Origin: JBGAHD01 sp044226395
Lineage (GTDB): Bacteria > Pseudomonadota > Gammaproteobacteria > Xanthomonadales > Ahniellaceae
Direction of reading: 5' to 3'
NCBI GenBank assembly: GCA_044226395.1
Contig: JBGAHD010000002.1
Coordinates: 1,195,413-1,259,412, forward strand
DNA length: 64,000 bases
Shown here: piece after piece, positions 25,903-34,620 of the stretch
How the letters are laid out: every line of letters starts with the position of its first letter
Numbering within the stretch: the stretch's first letter is position 1
The notes under the pieces: model-generated
What the model was told of the DNA's origin: nothing
What the model saw: the letters and a program-made list of their open reading frames with translations, nothing else
Database searches by the model: none
Program-made: the position numbers and the translations under genes

Positions 25903-27264
25903 ATGCGTATGCTGAACAAGAGCGCCGGCGCCGCGTTGATCGCGTTGGCGCTGGCGGCGACAGGGGCTCAAGCCGCCACCACGGCGGATCAAGCGGCGCG
26001 TCTGGGCAAGGACCTCACGCCCACGGGCGCGGAGACCGCGGGCAACGCCGATGGCACCATCCCGGCATGGACCGGTGGCATCACCACGCCGCCGGCGGGC
26101 TACAAGGTCGGCATGTTCCACCCCGACCCGTATGCCGCCGACCAGCCGTTGTTCACCATCACCGCGGCCAACTACAAGGACTACGCGGCCAAGATCACCG
26201 CGGGCGCCGCGGCGATGTTCCAGAAGTACAAGGATTACGCCATGCCGGTGTATCCGACCCATCGCTCGGCGTCGTTCCCGCAGCGCGTGTACGACTTCAC
26301 CGCCAAGAACGCGACCTCGTGCAAGCTCGTGGCCAATGGCGAAGGCGTGCAGGATTGCGCCGAGGGCTTTCCGTTCCCGGTGCCGCAGAACGCCTACGAG
26401 GTGATCTGGAACCACAAGCTCAAGTACAAGGGCGTGGCCGCGCGTCGTTGGGCCAACCAGGTCGCGCCGACCGCCAATGGCGCGTACTCGGTGGTGCGTC
26501 TGCGCGAGGAGCTGCTGGGTCTGTACTACAAGCCCGGCAACACCACCGCCAACATCAACAACATCCTGGTGTACTTCTTCCAGGTGGTCGAAGGTCCGGC
26601 GCGTCTGGCCGGTCAGGTGCTGCTGGTGCACGAGACCTTGAATCAGTCCGCGCAACCGCGTCAGGCCTGGATCTACAACCCCGGCCAGCGCCGCGTGCGT
26701 CGCGCCCCGAACGTCGCTTACGACAATCCGGGCACGGCCTCGGACGGTCTGCGCACCAATGACATGACCGACATGTTCAACGGCGCCATGGACCGCTTCG
26801 ATTGGAAGCTCGTCGGCAAGCGCGAGATGTACGTGCCGTACAACTCGTACAAGGCGCATTCGGACAAGGCCAAGATCAAGGATCTCGTCCGTCCGGGTCA
26901 CCTCAACCCCGACTACATGCGCTATGAGCTGCATCGCGTGTGGGTGGTCGAGGCCACGCTCAAGCCGGGCGCGCGTCACATCAACAGCCGTCGCACGTTC
27001 TATCTCGACGAGGATTCCTACCAGATCCTAGCCATCGATCATTACGATGGTCGCGGCCAGCTGTGGCGTGTCTCCGAGGCGCCTTCGGTCAACTACTACG
27101 AAGTGCCGACCTTCTGGGCCACGATCGAGGCGCACTACGACCTGCAGTCGGGTCGCTACCTCGCGGGCCTGCTCGACAACGAGGAAGCGCCGTACGACTT
27201 CTCATTCGTGACCACGCCGGATGATTTCTCGCCGCAATCGCTGCGCAAGCGCGGTATCCGCTGA
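25903..27264 (+). CDS. DUF1329 periplasmic lipid-carrier-like protein
   Basis: 453 residues, with a signal peptide cleaved near GAQAATT. Family motifs are LGKDLTPTGAETAGNADGTIPAWTGG and the C-terminal HRVWVVEATLKPGARHINSRRTFYLDEDSYQI. DUF1329 (PF07044) is related by fold to the LolA/LolB lipid-binding half-barrels, so a role in shuttling a lipid across the periplasm is plausible (inference). The ribosome binding site is GGGAGG. It sits between the outer-membrane barrel and the inner-membrane RND genes, matching a chain of inner membrane to periplasm to outer membrane. Confidence 0.92.
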   Translation: MRMLNKSAGAALIALALAATGAQAATTADQAARLGKDLTPTGAETAGNADGTIPAWTGGITTPPAGYKVGMFHPDPYAADQPLFTITAANYKDYAAKITAGAAAMFQKYKDYAMPVYPTHRSASFPQRVYDFTAKNATSCKLVANGEGVQDCAEGFPFPVPQNAYEVIWNHKLKYKGVAARRWANQVAPTANGAYSVVRLREELLGLYYKPGNTTANINNILVYFFQVVEGPARLAGQVLLVHETLNQSAQPRQAWIYNPGQRRVRRAPNVAYDNPGTASDGLRTNDMTDMFNGAMDRFDWKLVGKREMYVPYNSYKAHSDKAKIKDLVRPGHLNPDYMRYELHRVWVVEATLKPGARHINSRRTFYLDEDSYQILAIDHYDGRGQLWRVSEAPSVNYYEVPTFWATIEAHYDLQSGRYLAGLLDNEEAPYDFSFVTTPDDFSPQSLRKRGIR

Positions 27265-27389
27265 TCGCGGCGCGCGCTTGAAATTCATCGGGTAGCAGTT
27301 CGACCGCCTCGTCAGGAGTTCACGCTCTTGTCGGGGCGGTCGCGTCTTGAGCGGCCCGCGGCCGCCGGCAACGCTTCGGAGGAATTCGG

Positions 27390-28541
27390 ATGTACCCAAC
27401 CCGCATGCGCACCCCGGCAGGCGCGGCCACCGCGCTCGCCCTGGGCATGGTGGTGTTCGCGGCCGCGTGGACCCACGCGCAGGACGCCGCGCCCGCCGTC
27501 GCCGAGTACGATCCCGCCACCGCGACGGCCGAGAAGATGGATCTGGCCACGCGCTCGATCATTCTCGACATCGCCAATGCCAACGATCGCGCCGTCGCCG
27601 TGGGCGAGCGCGGTCACATCCTGGTGTCCGAATCGCGCCGCGACTGGCGTCAGGTCGAAGGCGTGCCCACGCGCTCCACGCTCACCGGCGTCTCCGCCGT
27701 GGGCAATCAGGTTTGGGCCGTGGGTCACGACGGCATCATTCTGCACTCCGCCGACGGCGGACTGACGTGGGCGCGGCAGCGACTGGCGCCGTACGACCCG
27801 CAGTCCACCGACGAAACCAATGGCGCGCCCCTGCTCGACGTGATGTTCCTCGACGAGAACACGGGTTACGCCATCGGCGCCTATTCGCTGCTGCTCAAGA
27901 CCACCGACGGTGGTCAAACCTGGAACACCGAGAGTCTCGCCAACGCGGCCAGTGCGCCGGGCGGCGATGCCGCGGCCGGTGGCGCCAGCGACGCGTCCGC
28001 CGATGGCGGCGCCGACACCGGCGAGGGCGGCAACGACTGGACCTTCGACCAGTCCGAACTCGAGCTCGAGGAAGAATCCAATCCGCACTTGAACGCGATC
28101 ACGCGCACCAGCGACGGCTCGCTGTTCATCGTCGCTGAACGCGGCAGCGCGTTCCGCTCCACCGACAGCGGCCAGAGTTGGCAGCGCCTGCAATTGCCCT
28201 ATGACGGCTCGATGTTCGGCGTGATTGGCTACGAAGGTCGCCACGTGCTGGCCTTCGGCCTGCGCGGCAATGTCTTCGAGTCGACCGATCTGGGCGACAC
28301 CTGGAAGAAGATCGACACCGGCGTCGACCTGTCGATCATGGGCGGCGTGGGCTGGAATAACGGCGGCGCGGCCCTGGTCGGCGCCAATGGCCTGGTGCTC
28401 ACGCGCTCGGCGCAGTCCGCGGGTCTGCTCAAGCACACGCATCCCGATGGCACCATCCTCGCCGCCGCGCTCGTGCTCGGCGACGCGGGCGAATTGGTGG
28501 TCGCGGGCGAAACCGGCATCGGCGTGTACACGCCCAACTGA
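27390..28541 (+). CDS. YCF48/BNR-repeat periplasmic beta-propeller protein
   Basis: 383 residues with a signal peptide (cleavage near THAQDA). At least four BNR-type turns are visible: AVGERGHILVSESRRDW, VGHDGIILHSADGGLTW, LLKTTDGGQTW and RSTDSGQSWQR. This is the photosystem-II-assembly-factor-like YCF48 fold, a propeller used as a scaffold or chaperone. A Gly/Ala/Asp-rich acidic insert (about 190-230) breaks the repeats. GGAGGAATTCGG precedes the ATG. YCF48 genes recur with DUF1302/DUF1329/RND genes in many proteobacteria; here the protein probably helps assemble or gate the transporter. Confidence 0.88.
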   Translation: MYPTRMRTPAGAATALALGMVVFAAAWTHAQDAAPAVAEYDPATATAEKMDLATRSIILDIANANDRAVAVGERGHILVSESRRDWRQVEGVPTRSTLTGVSAVGNQVWAVGHDGIILHSADGGLTWARQRLAPYDPQSTDETNGAPLLDVMFLDENTGYAIGAYSLLLKTTDGGQTWNTESLANAASAPGGDAAAGGASDASADGGADTGEGGNDWTFDQSELELEEESNPHLNAITRTSDGSLFIVAERGSAFRSTDSGQSWQRLQLPYDGSMFGVIGYEGRHVLAFGLRGNVFESTDLGDTWKKIDTGVDLSIMGGVGWNNGGAALVGANGLVLTRSAQSAGLLKHTHPDGTILAAALVLGDAGELVVAGETGIGVYTPN

Positions 28542-28558
28542 GCGCGAGGACGATAGTC

Positions 28559-31126
28559 ATGGGCGCATCCGATAGCGCGAACGTCGATACCCCTTTCCAC
28601 CGCGCGGCAGAACGCATCGTGTTCGGCGCGCGCGTGCCGATCCTGCTGCTGTTCGCGGCGGTGACCGTGGTGATGTTGTTCTTCGCGGCGCAATTGCGCG
28701 TCGACGCGGGCTTCAAGAAGCAGATTCCGCTGTCGCACGAGTACATGAAAACCTTCCTCGACTACGAACGCGAGTTCGGCGGCGCTAATCGCGTGCTGAT
28801 CGCGGTCATGGACAAGAAAGGCGCCATGTTCCCGATCAACGACAGCGCCGAGGAACGCGCGCGCGCGACCAATTTCTTCCGCGTGGTCGAGAAGATCACC
28901 AATGACGTGATCGCCATCCCCGAGGTCGACGACGCCCGCGTGCGTTCGATCTTCACGCCGAACGTGCGCTTCGTCGAAGTGGTCGAGGACGGCTTCGCCG
29001 GCGGCAATGTGATCCCGGCGGAATTCACGCCGCAGGTCGAGGGTTTCGATCCCTCGATGCAGCAGTTCGACACGATCCGCGCCAACATCGTCAAGGCCAA
29101 TGCCGTGGGCCGCTACGTGGCGCGCGATTTCTCCGGCGTGATGGTCTGGGGCGAACTCGTGCCCGAGGGCGGCGCCGGACAGACCAAGCTCGACTACCAG
29201 GAAGTGGCGCGTCAGCTCGAGAACATTCGCAAGACCTACGAAAACGAAAACGTGACCGTGCACGTGATCGGCTTCGCCAAGATGGTCGGCGACATCGCCG
29301 ACGGCGCGCGCTCGGTGATCGTGTTCTTCTTCCTCACCATCGCCTTCACCTGGCTGCTGCTGTACCTGTACTCGACCTCGGTCAAGCTGGCCTCGTTGAC
29401 GGTGTTCTGCGCCTTGGTCGCGGTGTTGTGGATGCTCGGCGTGCTGCGCCTGATGGGCTTCGGCATCGACCCGATGAATATGCTCACGCCGTTCCTGATC
29501 TTCGCGATCGCGGTCAGTCACGGCGAACAGATGATCAATCGCTTCCGCGGCGAGATCTTCTTCGGTGGACTCGAGGACGGCACGCCGGCGCAATTGCGCT
29601 TGCGCCATGGCGTCGACTCGCTCGAGGCGGCCAAGCGCTCGTTCCGCTTGCTGCTGATTCCTGGCGCCGTGGCCTTGATCGCCGGCTGCATTGGTTTCGC
29701 CACGATCATGCTGATCGAAATCCGCATGGTGCGCGAGCTTGCCATCACCGCGACCATCGGCGTGGCCCTGACCGTGCTCACCGACTTGATCCTGTTGCCG
29801 CTGCTGCTGTCGTACACGCGGCTTCGCAACATGGACAAGAAGCGCGAGTATCGACTGAGCCAGCTCACCCAGTTCGACAAGATCTGGGCGGTGCTCAGCC
29901 GCTTCAGCCGTCCGGTGCCGGCCGCGATCATCCTGATCATCGGCGTGACCGCGTGGTTCTTCGCCGAGCGCCAGGGCGACAAGGTGATGATCGGCGATGC
30001 CCAGCAGGGCGTGGCCGAATTGCGGCCCGAGGCGCGCTACAACCAGGACGCGGCGGTGATCACCTCCAAGTTCTCGCTGGGCGTGGACATCATCAATGTG
30101 ATCGCCGAGGCCGCGCCCGCCGCGTGCACGCAGAGCTATCGCGCGATGGAGCTGATCGATCGCTTCAGCTGGCACATGCGTAATGTCCGCGACGCCGACG
30201 GCAACCTGGTCGTGCAGCAGGTGATCAGCCTGCCGATGGCCGCCAAGATCGTCAACGCCGGCTGGAACGAAGGCAATCTGCGCTGGCGCGTGCTGCCGCG
30301 TAGCACCGATGAGCTGCGTGTCGCCACGCAGAGCTTCGAGACCGACTCGGGCCTGCTCAATGACGATTGCTCGGCGATTCCGATCGCGATCTTCCTGACC
30401 GATCACCGCGCGACTTCGATCGACGCCGTGGTCAACGCGGTCAAGCAATTCCGCGAAGCCAACGGCGCCTACGACGTCAACTTCCGCACGCATCTCGAAG
30501 AGCAACAGAAGAAAGCGCAAGAGTCCGGCGGCGAATTCCGCGCCGACGGCACCAGCCTGCGCCTGGCCACCGGCAATGTCGGCGTGATGGCGGCGATCAA
30601 CGACAAGGTGCGCGAAGTCGAGAACGTGATGCTGTATCTGCTCTACGCGGCCGTGTTCGCCATGTGCCTGCTGAGCTTCCGCAGCCCGCTGGCGGCGCTG
30701 TGCATCGTGCTGCCCCTGGTGCTGGTGACCGAGCTCGGTCACTCGCTGATGGTCAAGCTCGGCATCGGCATGAAGGTCAACACGCTGACCGTGGTGGCCT
30801 TGGGCGTCGGCATCGGCGTCGACTACGCGATCTACATCTACGCGCGCATGGCCGAGGCGATGAAGCAAGGCAAGACCTTGGGCGAGGCCTATTTCATCGC
30901 GCTCAAGACCACCGGCATCGCGATCTTCTACACGGCACTGACCTTGGCCGTGGGCGTGGGCATGTGGGTGTTCTCGGCGCTGAAGTTCCAGGCCGACATG
31001 GGCACGATGCTCACCTTCATGTTCCTGGTGAACATGATCGCGGCGATGATCTTCCTGCCGGCGCTGTGCCGCTGGCTGCTGCGTCCGACCGAAAAAGACG
31101 ACTGGCGCCCGCCGGCGCCAGGCTGA
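28559..31126 (+). CDS. RND-superfamily (MMPL/HpnN-like) permease
   Basis: An 855-residue inner-membrane permease with the RND plan of TM1, large periplasmic loop, TM2-6, second loop, TM7-12. The loops start after FFAAQLRVDAGFKKQIP and after TAWFFAERQGD. TM4-like and TM10-like segments are FLIFAIAVSHGEQMINRFR and VVALGVGIGVDYAIYIYARM, the latter with the conserved GxxxDY proton-relay motif. It lacks the size and features of AcrB-type drug pumps and belongs with lipid-exporting MMPL/HpnN permeases. As the last gene of the operon it is followed by a strong terminator; it would power lipid movement to DUF1329 and DUF1302. Confidence 0.92.
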   Translation: MGASDSANVDTPFHRAAERIVFGARVPILLLFAAVTVVMLFFAAQLRVDAGFKKQIPLSHEYMKTFLDYEREFGGANRVLIAVMDKKGAMFPINDSAEERARATNFFRVVEKITNDVIAIPEVDDARVRSIFTPNVRFVEVVEDGFAGGNVIPAEFTPQVEGFDPSMQQFDTIRANIVKANAVGRYVARDFSGVMVWGELVPEGGAGQTKLDYQEVARQLENIRKTYENENVTVHVIGFAKMVGDIADGARSVIVFFFLTIAFTWLLLYLYSTSVKLASLTVFCALVAVLWMLGVLRLMGFGIDPMNMLTPFLIFAIAVSHGEQMINRFRGEIFFGGLEDGTPAQLRLRHGVDSLEAAKRSFRLLLIPGAVALIAGCIGFATIMLIEIRMVRELAITATIGVALTVLTDLILLPLLLSYTRLRNMDKKREYRLSQLTQFDKIWAVLSRFSRPVPAAIILIIGVTAWFFAERQGDKVMIGDAQQGVAELRPEARYNQDAAVITSKFSLGVDIINVIAEAAPAACTQSYRAMELIDRFSWHMRNVRDADGNLVVQQVISLPMAAKIVNAGWNEGNLRWRVLPRSTDELRVATQSFETDSGLLNDDCSAIPIAIFLTDHRATSIDAVVNAVKQFREANGAYDVNFRTHLEEQQKKAQESGGEFRADGTSLRLATGNVGVMAAINDKVREVENVMLYLLYAAVFAMCLLSFRSPLAALCIVLPLVLVTELGHSLMVKLGIGMKVNTLTVVALGVGIGVDYAIYIYARMAEAMKQGKTLGEAYFIALKTTGIAIFYTALTLAVGVGMWVFSALKFQADMGTMLTFMFLVNMIAAMIFLPALCRWLLRPTEKDDWRPPAPG

Positions 31127-31152
31127 GGTGTTGTTGGGGAGGAGCGTGGGAC

Positions 31153-31182
31153 GAGCGGGCCGCAAGGCCCGCTCTATTTTTT
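31153..31182 (+). terminator. Rho-independent terminator of the lipase-RND operon
   Basis: GAGCGGGCC (31153-31161), loop GCAA, GGCCCGCTC (31166-31174), then TATTTTTT. A 9-bp perfect GC-rich stem with a GNRA loop and a clear T run. Confidence 0.93.
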
Positions 31183-31255
31183 GGCGTTCGCTAGCTCGGG
31201 CGCGTGGCTCGAGCGCGCGTCACAGTGAGCACGCGCGACGTCGGAATGGCTCGCG

Positions 31256-31849
31256 CTAGGCGCCGTCGATCATGCAGTCAGCGATCCAGATCAAGGCACG
31301 CCGCCATTCGCGCTGGATCTGACGCGGCGTGACGCCGCAGATTTCGGCGATCTCGGTCAGCTCGAGGCCGGCGAAGATGCGGTACTGCAAGATCATCGCC
31401 AGGCGCTCGTCGCGCGCGGCGAGCGTGGTCAGGGCCGCGTCGAGGGCCACCAGCGACTCCGGCCGAGACGCGTCGATCACGCCATCGGTGTCGAGCACCT
31501 CGCGCGCTTGGCCACTGCCGCGCTTGCCCGCCAGTTGCGCTCGGGCGTAGTCGATCACAATCTGGCGCATCACGCGCGCGCACAGCGAATAGAAATGCTG
31601 GCGACCACTGACCAGGATCTGCTCGCTGCCGACGATCTTGGCGTAGACCTCGTGCACCAGCACGGTGGCGCTGAGCGTCTGATGCCGCGATTGCGCCAGC
31701 ACGCCATGAGCGATGCGCTTGAGCTCTTGATAGACCAAGGGAATCACTTCGTCCAAGCCGTCTCGCGCACTGTCGGCCTGGTTGAGCAATTGCGTGATCG
31801 AAGCGCCTTCGCGCGGCGCGGCGCGGCGTTCGATACTGGCGACCGTCAT
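31256..31849 (-). CDS. ECF sigma factor of the kinase-linked (ECF43-like) type
   Basis: 197 residues. Region 2 runs from about 30 to 105 (GLDEVIPLVYQELKRIAHG, LSATVLVHEVYAKIV, RQHFYSLCARVMRQIVIDYAR) and region 4 from 135 to 190 (LDAALTTLAARDERLAMI, LTEIAEICGVTPRQIQREWRRA). There is no anti-sigma gene nearby; instead a Ser/Thr kinase gene lies directly upstream. In ECF43 systems (EcfP-PknT of Vibrio parahaemolyticus, EcfK-PknS of Xanthomonas citri) the kinase activates the sigma factor by phosphorylation near region 2.2. Thr58, Ser60 and Thr62 before LVHEVY are candidates. The start is ATG 31849 behind GGGGGAGAAG: the frame is open further, but the gene's own predicted promoter lies in that extension, excluding earlier starts. 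Confidence 0.92.
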   Translation of the reverse strand: MTVASIERRAAPREGASITQLLNQADSARDGLDEVIPLVYQELKRIAHGVLAQSRHQTLSATVLVHEVYAKIVGSEQILVSGRQHFYSLCARVMRQIVIDYARAQLAGKRGSGQAREVLDTDGVIDASRPESLVALDAALTTLAARDERLAMILQYRIFAGLELTEIAEICGVTPRQIQREWRRALIWIADCMIDGA

Positions 31850-31883
31850 TGTCTTCTCCCCCGCCATGATCCTGTTCCCCGGT

Positions 31884-31911
31884 GTTACGGCAAAACCAAG
31901 CGAAAGCGACA
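31884..31911 (-). promoter_or_regulatory. ECF-type promoter of the sigma gene (autoregulation)
   Basis: Read on the minus strand: TGTCGC (31911-31906), 16 bases, CGTAAC (31889-31884). Extended -35 TGTCGCTT. One of five sites with identical spacing in this window, and the reason to think the sigma factor controls itself. About 28 bases of leader would precede ATG 31849. Confidence 0.82.
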
Positions 31912-31984
31912 CGCAACGGCCAGGAATCTTTCGGCGCCGGCGTGATCCGCGTGCCGGTCGAGCGCCCCCCGCGCCCCAAGCGAC

Positions 31985-34390
31985 TCAGCGACTGACCTGG
32001 CCATCGACGGTCGTCGTCTCGATCGTGGCCAGTTGTCGCCGCGCGCCCTCGATCAGCGCGGCGTCATCGGCATGCAGATCGAGGGCCTCGGTCAGCACGC
32101 GTCGCGCGGCCGCGCGGTCGCCGCCGGCGACCAGCATCTGCGCCAGCCGCAAGCGCGCCTTGCCGACCCAAGGATCGCTCGGACCCAGCGCCGCCACGCC
32201 TTCGTCCAGCGCCTGTCGCCAATAAGTCGCGGCCTGCGCCGATCCGCCCGCGGCGAAACTGACCGCGCCGAGCATGCCCAACGTAAAGGCCACCTGTTTG
32301 TGCGCGCGGCCGTAGAGCGCGCGCTCGTCGTCGAGCACTTGCGCGAGCAGGGTCTGGGCCTGCGCGGGGCGCTCGGTCTTGGACCACAGCATCGCCAGGT
32401 TCTTGCGCGCGGCCAGCGACTCCGGCGAGCGCGCGCCGCGCACGCGCTCGCTCAGGGTCGTGCCTTCGACCAGCAAGGGTTCGGCATCGGCATAGGCGCC
32501 GCGATAGAACAACGTGATGCCGAGCGATTGGATCAGTTCCAAGCGCAGAGCCTCCAGGTCCTCGCGCGGCTGGCCCGTCGCATCGGCCAACATCGCGCGC
32601 ACATCACCCAGCGCGGCGCGCAGGCGTTGCTCGGACGGCGCCACCTCGCCGCTCTGCCGCTCGATCTTGGCCAGCATCACTTGCGCCTGCTGCCACTGAA
32701 TGCGTTGCGCGAATGTGGTCGGCGTGGTCGACAGCAAGCGCAGCGCGACTTGGCGCGCTTGTTCGAGCTTGCCCTGCTGCATCAAGGCATCCGACAACGA
32801 CACCAGGATCGACAGTGCCTGCTCCGAGGCGATGCCATGGCGTGCCTCGGCGATGCGCAGGGCCGCGGTCAGGCTTTGTTCCGCGCGATCGAAGCTGCCC
32901 CGACGCAGCAGCACCATGCCCAGATCGTCGAGCAATTGCGCGGCGAGTTCGGGGTCGTCGCGCAGGCCCTCGCGCGCCTGACTCACGCCGTCCCACAACA
33001 CATCGTCGACCCCGCGACCGCGATGCGCCTCGTCGCCCGGATCGGCGCTGCCGAACAGACCGAGCAGATAGCCGTGGATCGCCTCGGCGCGCGCGCGGGC
33101 CGTCTCGGCGGCGATACTCTGCTCGCGCAGGCGCGCGCTCTGGCGCAGCAGCATCACGCTGTAGGTCGCGACCATGCCCAGGAACACTAGACCCGTGGCC
33201 AGTGGCAGCCAGTGTCGACGCATGAACTTACGCGCGCGATAGCGCCGATTGGGGCCGCGTGCCGCGATCGGCTGAAACGCGAGCCAGCGGCGCAGATCCT
33301 CGGCCAGCGCGCTGGCGCTGGGATAGCGCGCCTTGGCGTCCTCGCCGAGCGCGTGCGCGATCACCAGGTCCAGATCACCGCGCGCCTCGCGCGCGAGTTG
33401 CGCGGGCGAACCGCCGCGCCGCGCCGCGATCGCCGCGGGCAATTGCAGACAGCGCGCGCTCGGCGCGATCGCGCCGATCTGGATCGCGCGCAGGCGCGCC
33501 TCGGCATCGCCCGCGCGGGTTTGAAAAGGCAGAGCGCCGCACACCAGCAAGTACAACAATTGTCCGAGCTGAAACACATCGCTGGCCACGCCGGCCGGCT
33601 TGTCGCGCAGTTGCTCGGGGCTGGCCCAGTGGTGGGTGAAGGCGCGACCTTGGAAGACGGTCGCGTCGCCGTCGACGTCGTCCGGGGCCTGCATCTTGGC
33701 GATGCCGAAGTCGAGCACGCGCACGTGACCGGCGGCGTCGAGCATGATGTTGGCCGGCTTCAGATCGCGATGCACGACCAGATGACGATGCGCGTGATCG
33801 ACCGCGCTCGCGATCTCGATCATCAGGCCCACGCGCTCGCGAATGTTCAAGCCGCGCGCATCGCACGCCTCGTCGATCGGTTGGCCCTCGACGTACTCCA
33901 TCGCCAGCCACAGATGCCCATCGGCGGTCTCGCCACCATCGATCAGGCGCGACAGGCGCGCGTCGTCGAGCTGCGCCAGGATCGCCATTTCCTGACGAAA
34001 GCGCCGGGCGCCTTCGCTGCCGCCCAGGCCACGGATCATCACCTTGACCGCGGCGCGCTGACTGGCCTCGCCCAAGCTCCGACGCGCTTCGAACACTTCG
34101 GACATGCCGCCGCGGCCGACGCGACGCAGCAACACCCACTCGCCCAGACGCGCGCCTTCGTGCGAGTCGGGCAGATGCGCGACGGAATCGACGAACACGG
34201 GGGATTCGCTCAAGGCCTCGATCGCTTCGCCCTGGCCCTCGCGCGACAGCAGCACGCGCAGGCGCGCGGCGAGGTCCGGCGCCTCGCGCGCCAACGTCTC
34301 GAGACGCGTCGCGCGCGCGGACGCGTCGAGATCGAGCAGCTCATCCAGATGCCGATCGAGCACTTGCCAGGAGTCGAGCGCTGCGGTCAT
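31985..34390 (-). CDS. Transmembrane Ser/Thr protein kinase with TPR-like sensor region
   Basis: 801 residues. An N-terminal helical segment (1-75) precedes a Hanks-type kinase domain (84-372): glycine loop RVGRGGMSEVF, Lys116 (AAVKVMI), catalytic HRDLKPAN with Asp209, DFG Asp227, APE-like ASPEQ. A single membrane helix at 394-415 is followed by a periplasmic region of about 385 residues made of TPR-like helical pairs (SFDRAEQSLTAALRIAEARHG; GAYADAEPLLVEGTTLSE). It should sense an envelope or external cue through the TPR part and phosphorylate a cytoplasmic target, most likely the ECF sigma factor encoded just downstream on the same strand. The FHA protein encoded divergently is a second likely partner. 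No ECF-type site lies before this gene. Confidence 0.93.
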   Translation of the reverse strand: MTAALDSWQVLDRHLDELLDLDASARATRLETLAREAPDLAARLRVLLSREGQGEAIEALSESPVFVDSVAHLPDSHEGARLGEWVLLRRVGRGGMSEVFEARRSLGEASQRAAVKVMIRGLGGSEGARRFRQEMAILAQLDDARLSRLIDGGETADGHLWLAMEYVEGQPIDEACDARGLNIRERVGLMIEIASAVDHAHRHLVVHRDLKPANIMLDAAGHVRVLDFGIAKMQAPDDVDGDATVFQGRAFTHHWASPEQLRDKPAGVASDVFQLGQLLYLLVCGALPFQTRAGDAEARLRAIQIGAIAPSARCLQLPAAIAARRGGSPAQLAREARGDLDLVIAHALGEDAKARYPSASALAEDLRRWLAFQPIAARGPNRRYRARKFMRRHWLPLATGLVFLGMVATYSVMLLRQSARLREQSIAAETARARAEAIHGYLLGLFGSADPGDEAHRGRGVDDVLWDGVSQAREGLRDDPELAAQLLDDLGMVLLRRGSFDRAEQSLTAALRIAEARHGIASEQALSILVSLSDALMQQGKLEQARQVALRLLSTTPTTFAQRIQWQQAQVMLAKIERQSGEVAPSEQRLRAALGDVRAMLADATGQPREDLEALRLELIQSLGITLFYRGAYADAEPLLVEGTTLSERVRGARSPESLAARKNLAMLWSKTERPAQAQTLLAQVLDDERALYGRAHKQVAFTLGMLGAVSFAAGGSAQAATYWRQALDEGVAALGPSDPWVGKARLRLAQMLVAGGDRAAARRVLTEALDLHADDAALIEGARRQLATIETTTVDGQVSR

Positions 34391-34465
34391 GTGCGGGCGC
34401 CAGGAATCGGGTCGGTCGCGAACGTCGCTGCGCGAGCCTACACCGATTCGGCATCACCGTCTGCC

Positions 34466-34493
34466 TGTCGTTTCGGGTCGTCTTTGCCGTATT
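34466..34493 (+). promoter_or_regulatory. ECF-type promoter of the FHA gene
   Basis: TGTCGT (34466-34471), 16 bases, CGTATT (34488-34493); extended -35 TGTCGTTT. Same spacing as the other four sites. The leader to ATG 34621 would be about 120 bases. Confidence 0.72.
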
Positions 34494-34620
34494 GCGCGGG
34501 TATCAGCCCTCTTTCGCCGAGCCCACGATGCGCGATCGGATCGCTTCACCCCGAGTCATCGCGCGCGCGCGACCCCGTTCGCGCGCGGCGAGTACCACGC
34601 GCGCCTGAGCGCGTCCCCGC

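Noticed and set aside
21860..25919. Two long antisense frames opposite the lipase and DUF1302 genes
   Set aside because: Same shadow composition; both would be antisense to clear signal-peptide-bearing genes.
28229..31165. 978-codon antisense open frame opposite the RND permease
   Set aside because: No recognisable motif, no ribosome binding site, His/Gln/Asp-rich shadow composition; the plus-strand gene is fully explained.
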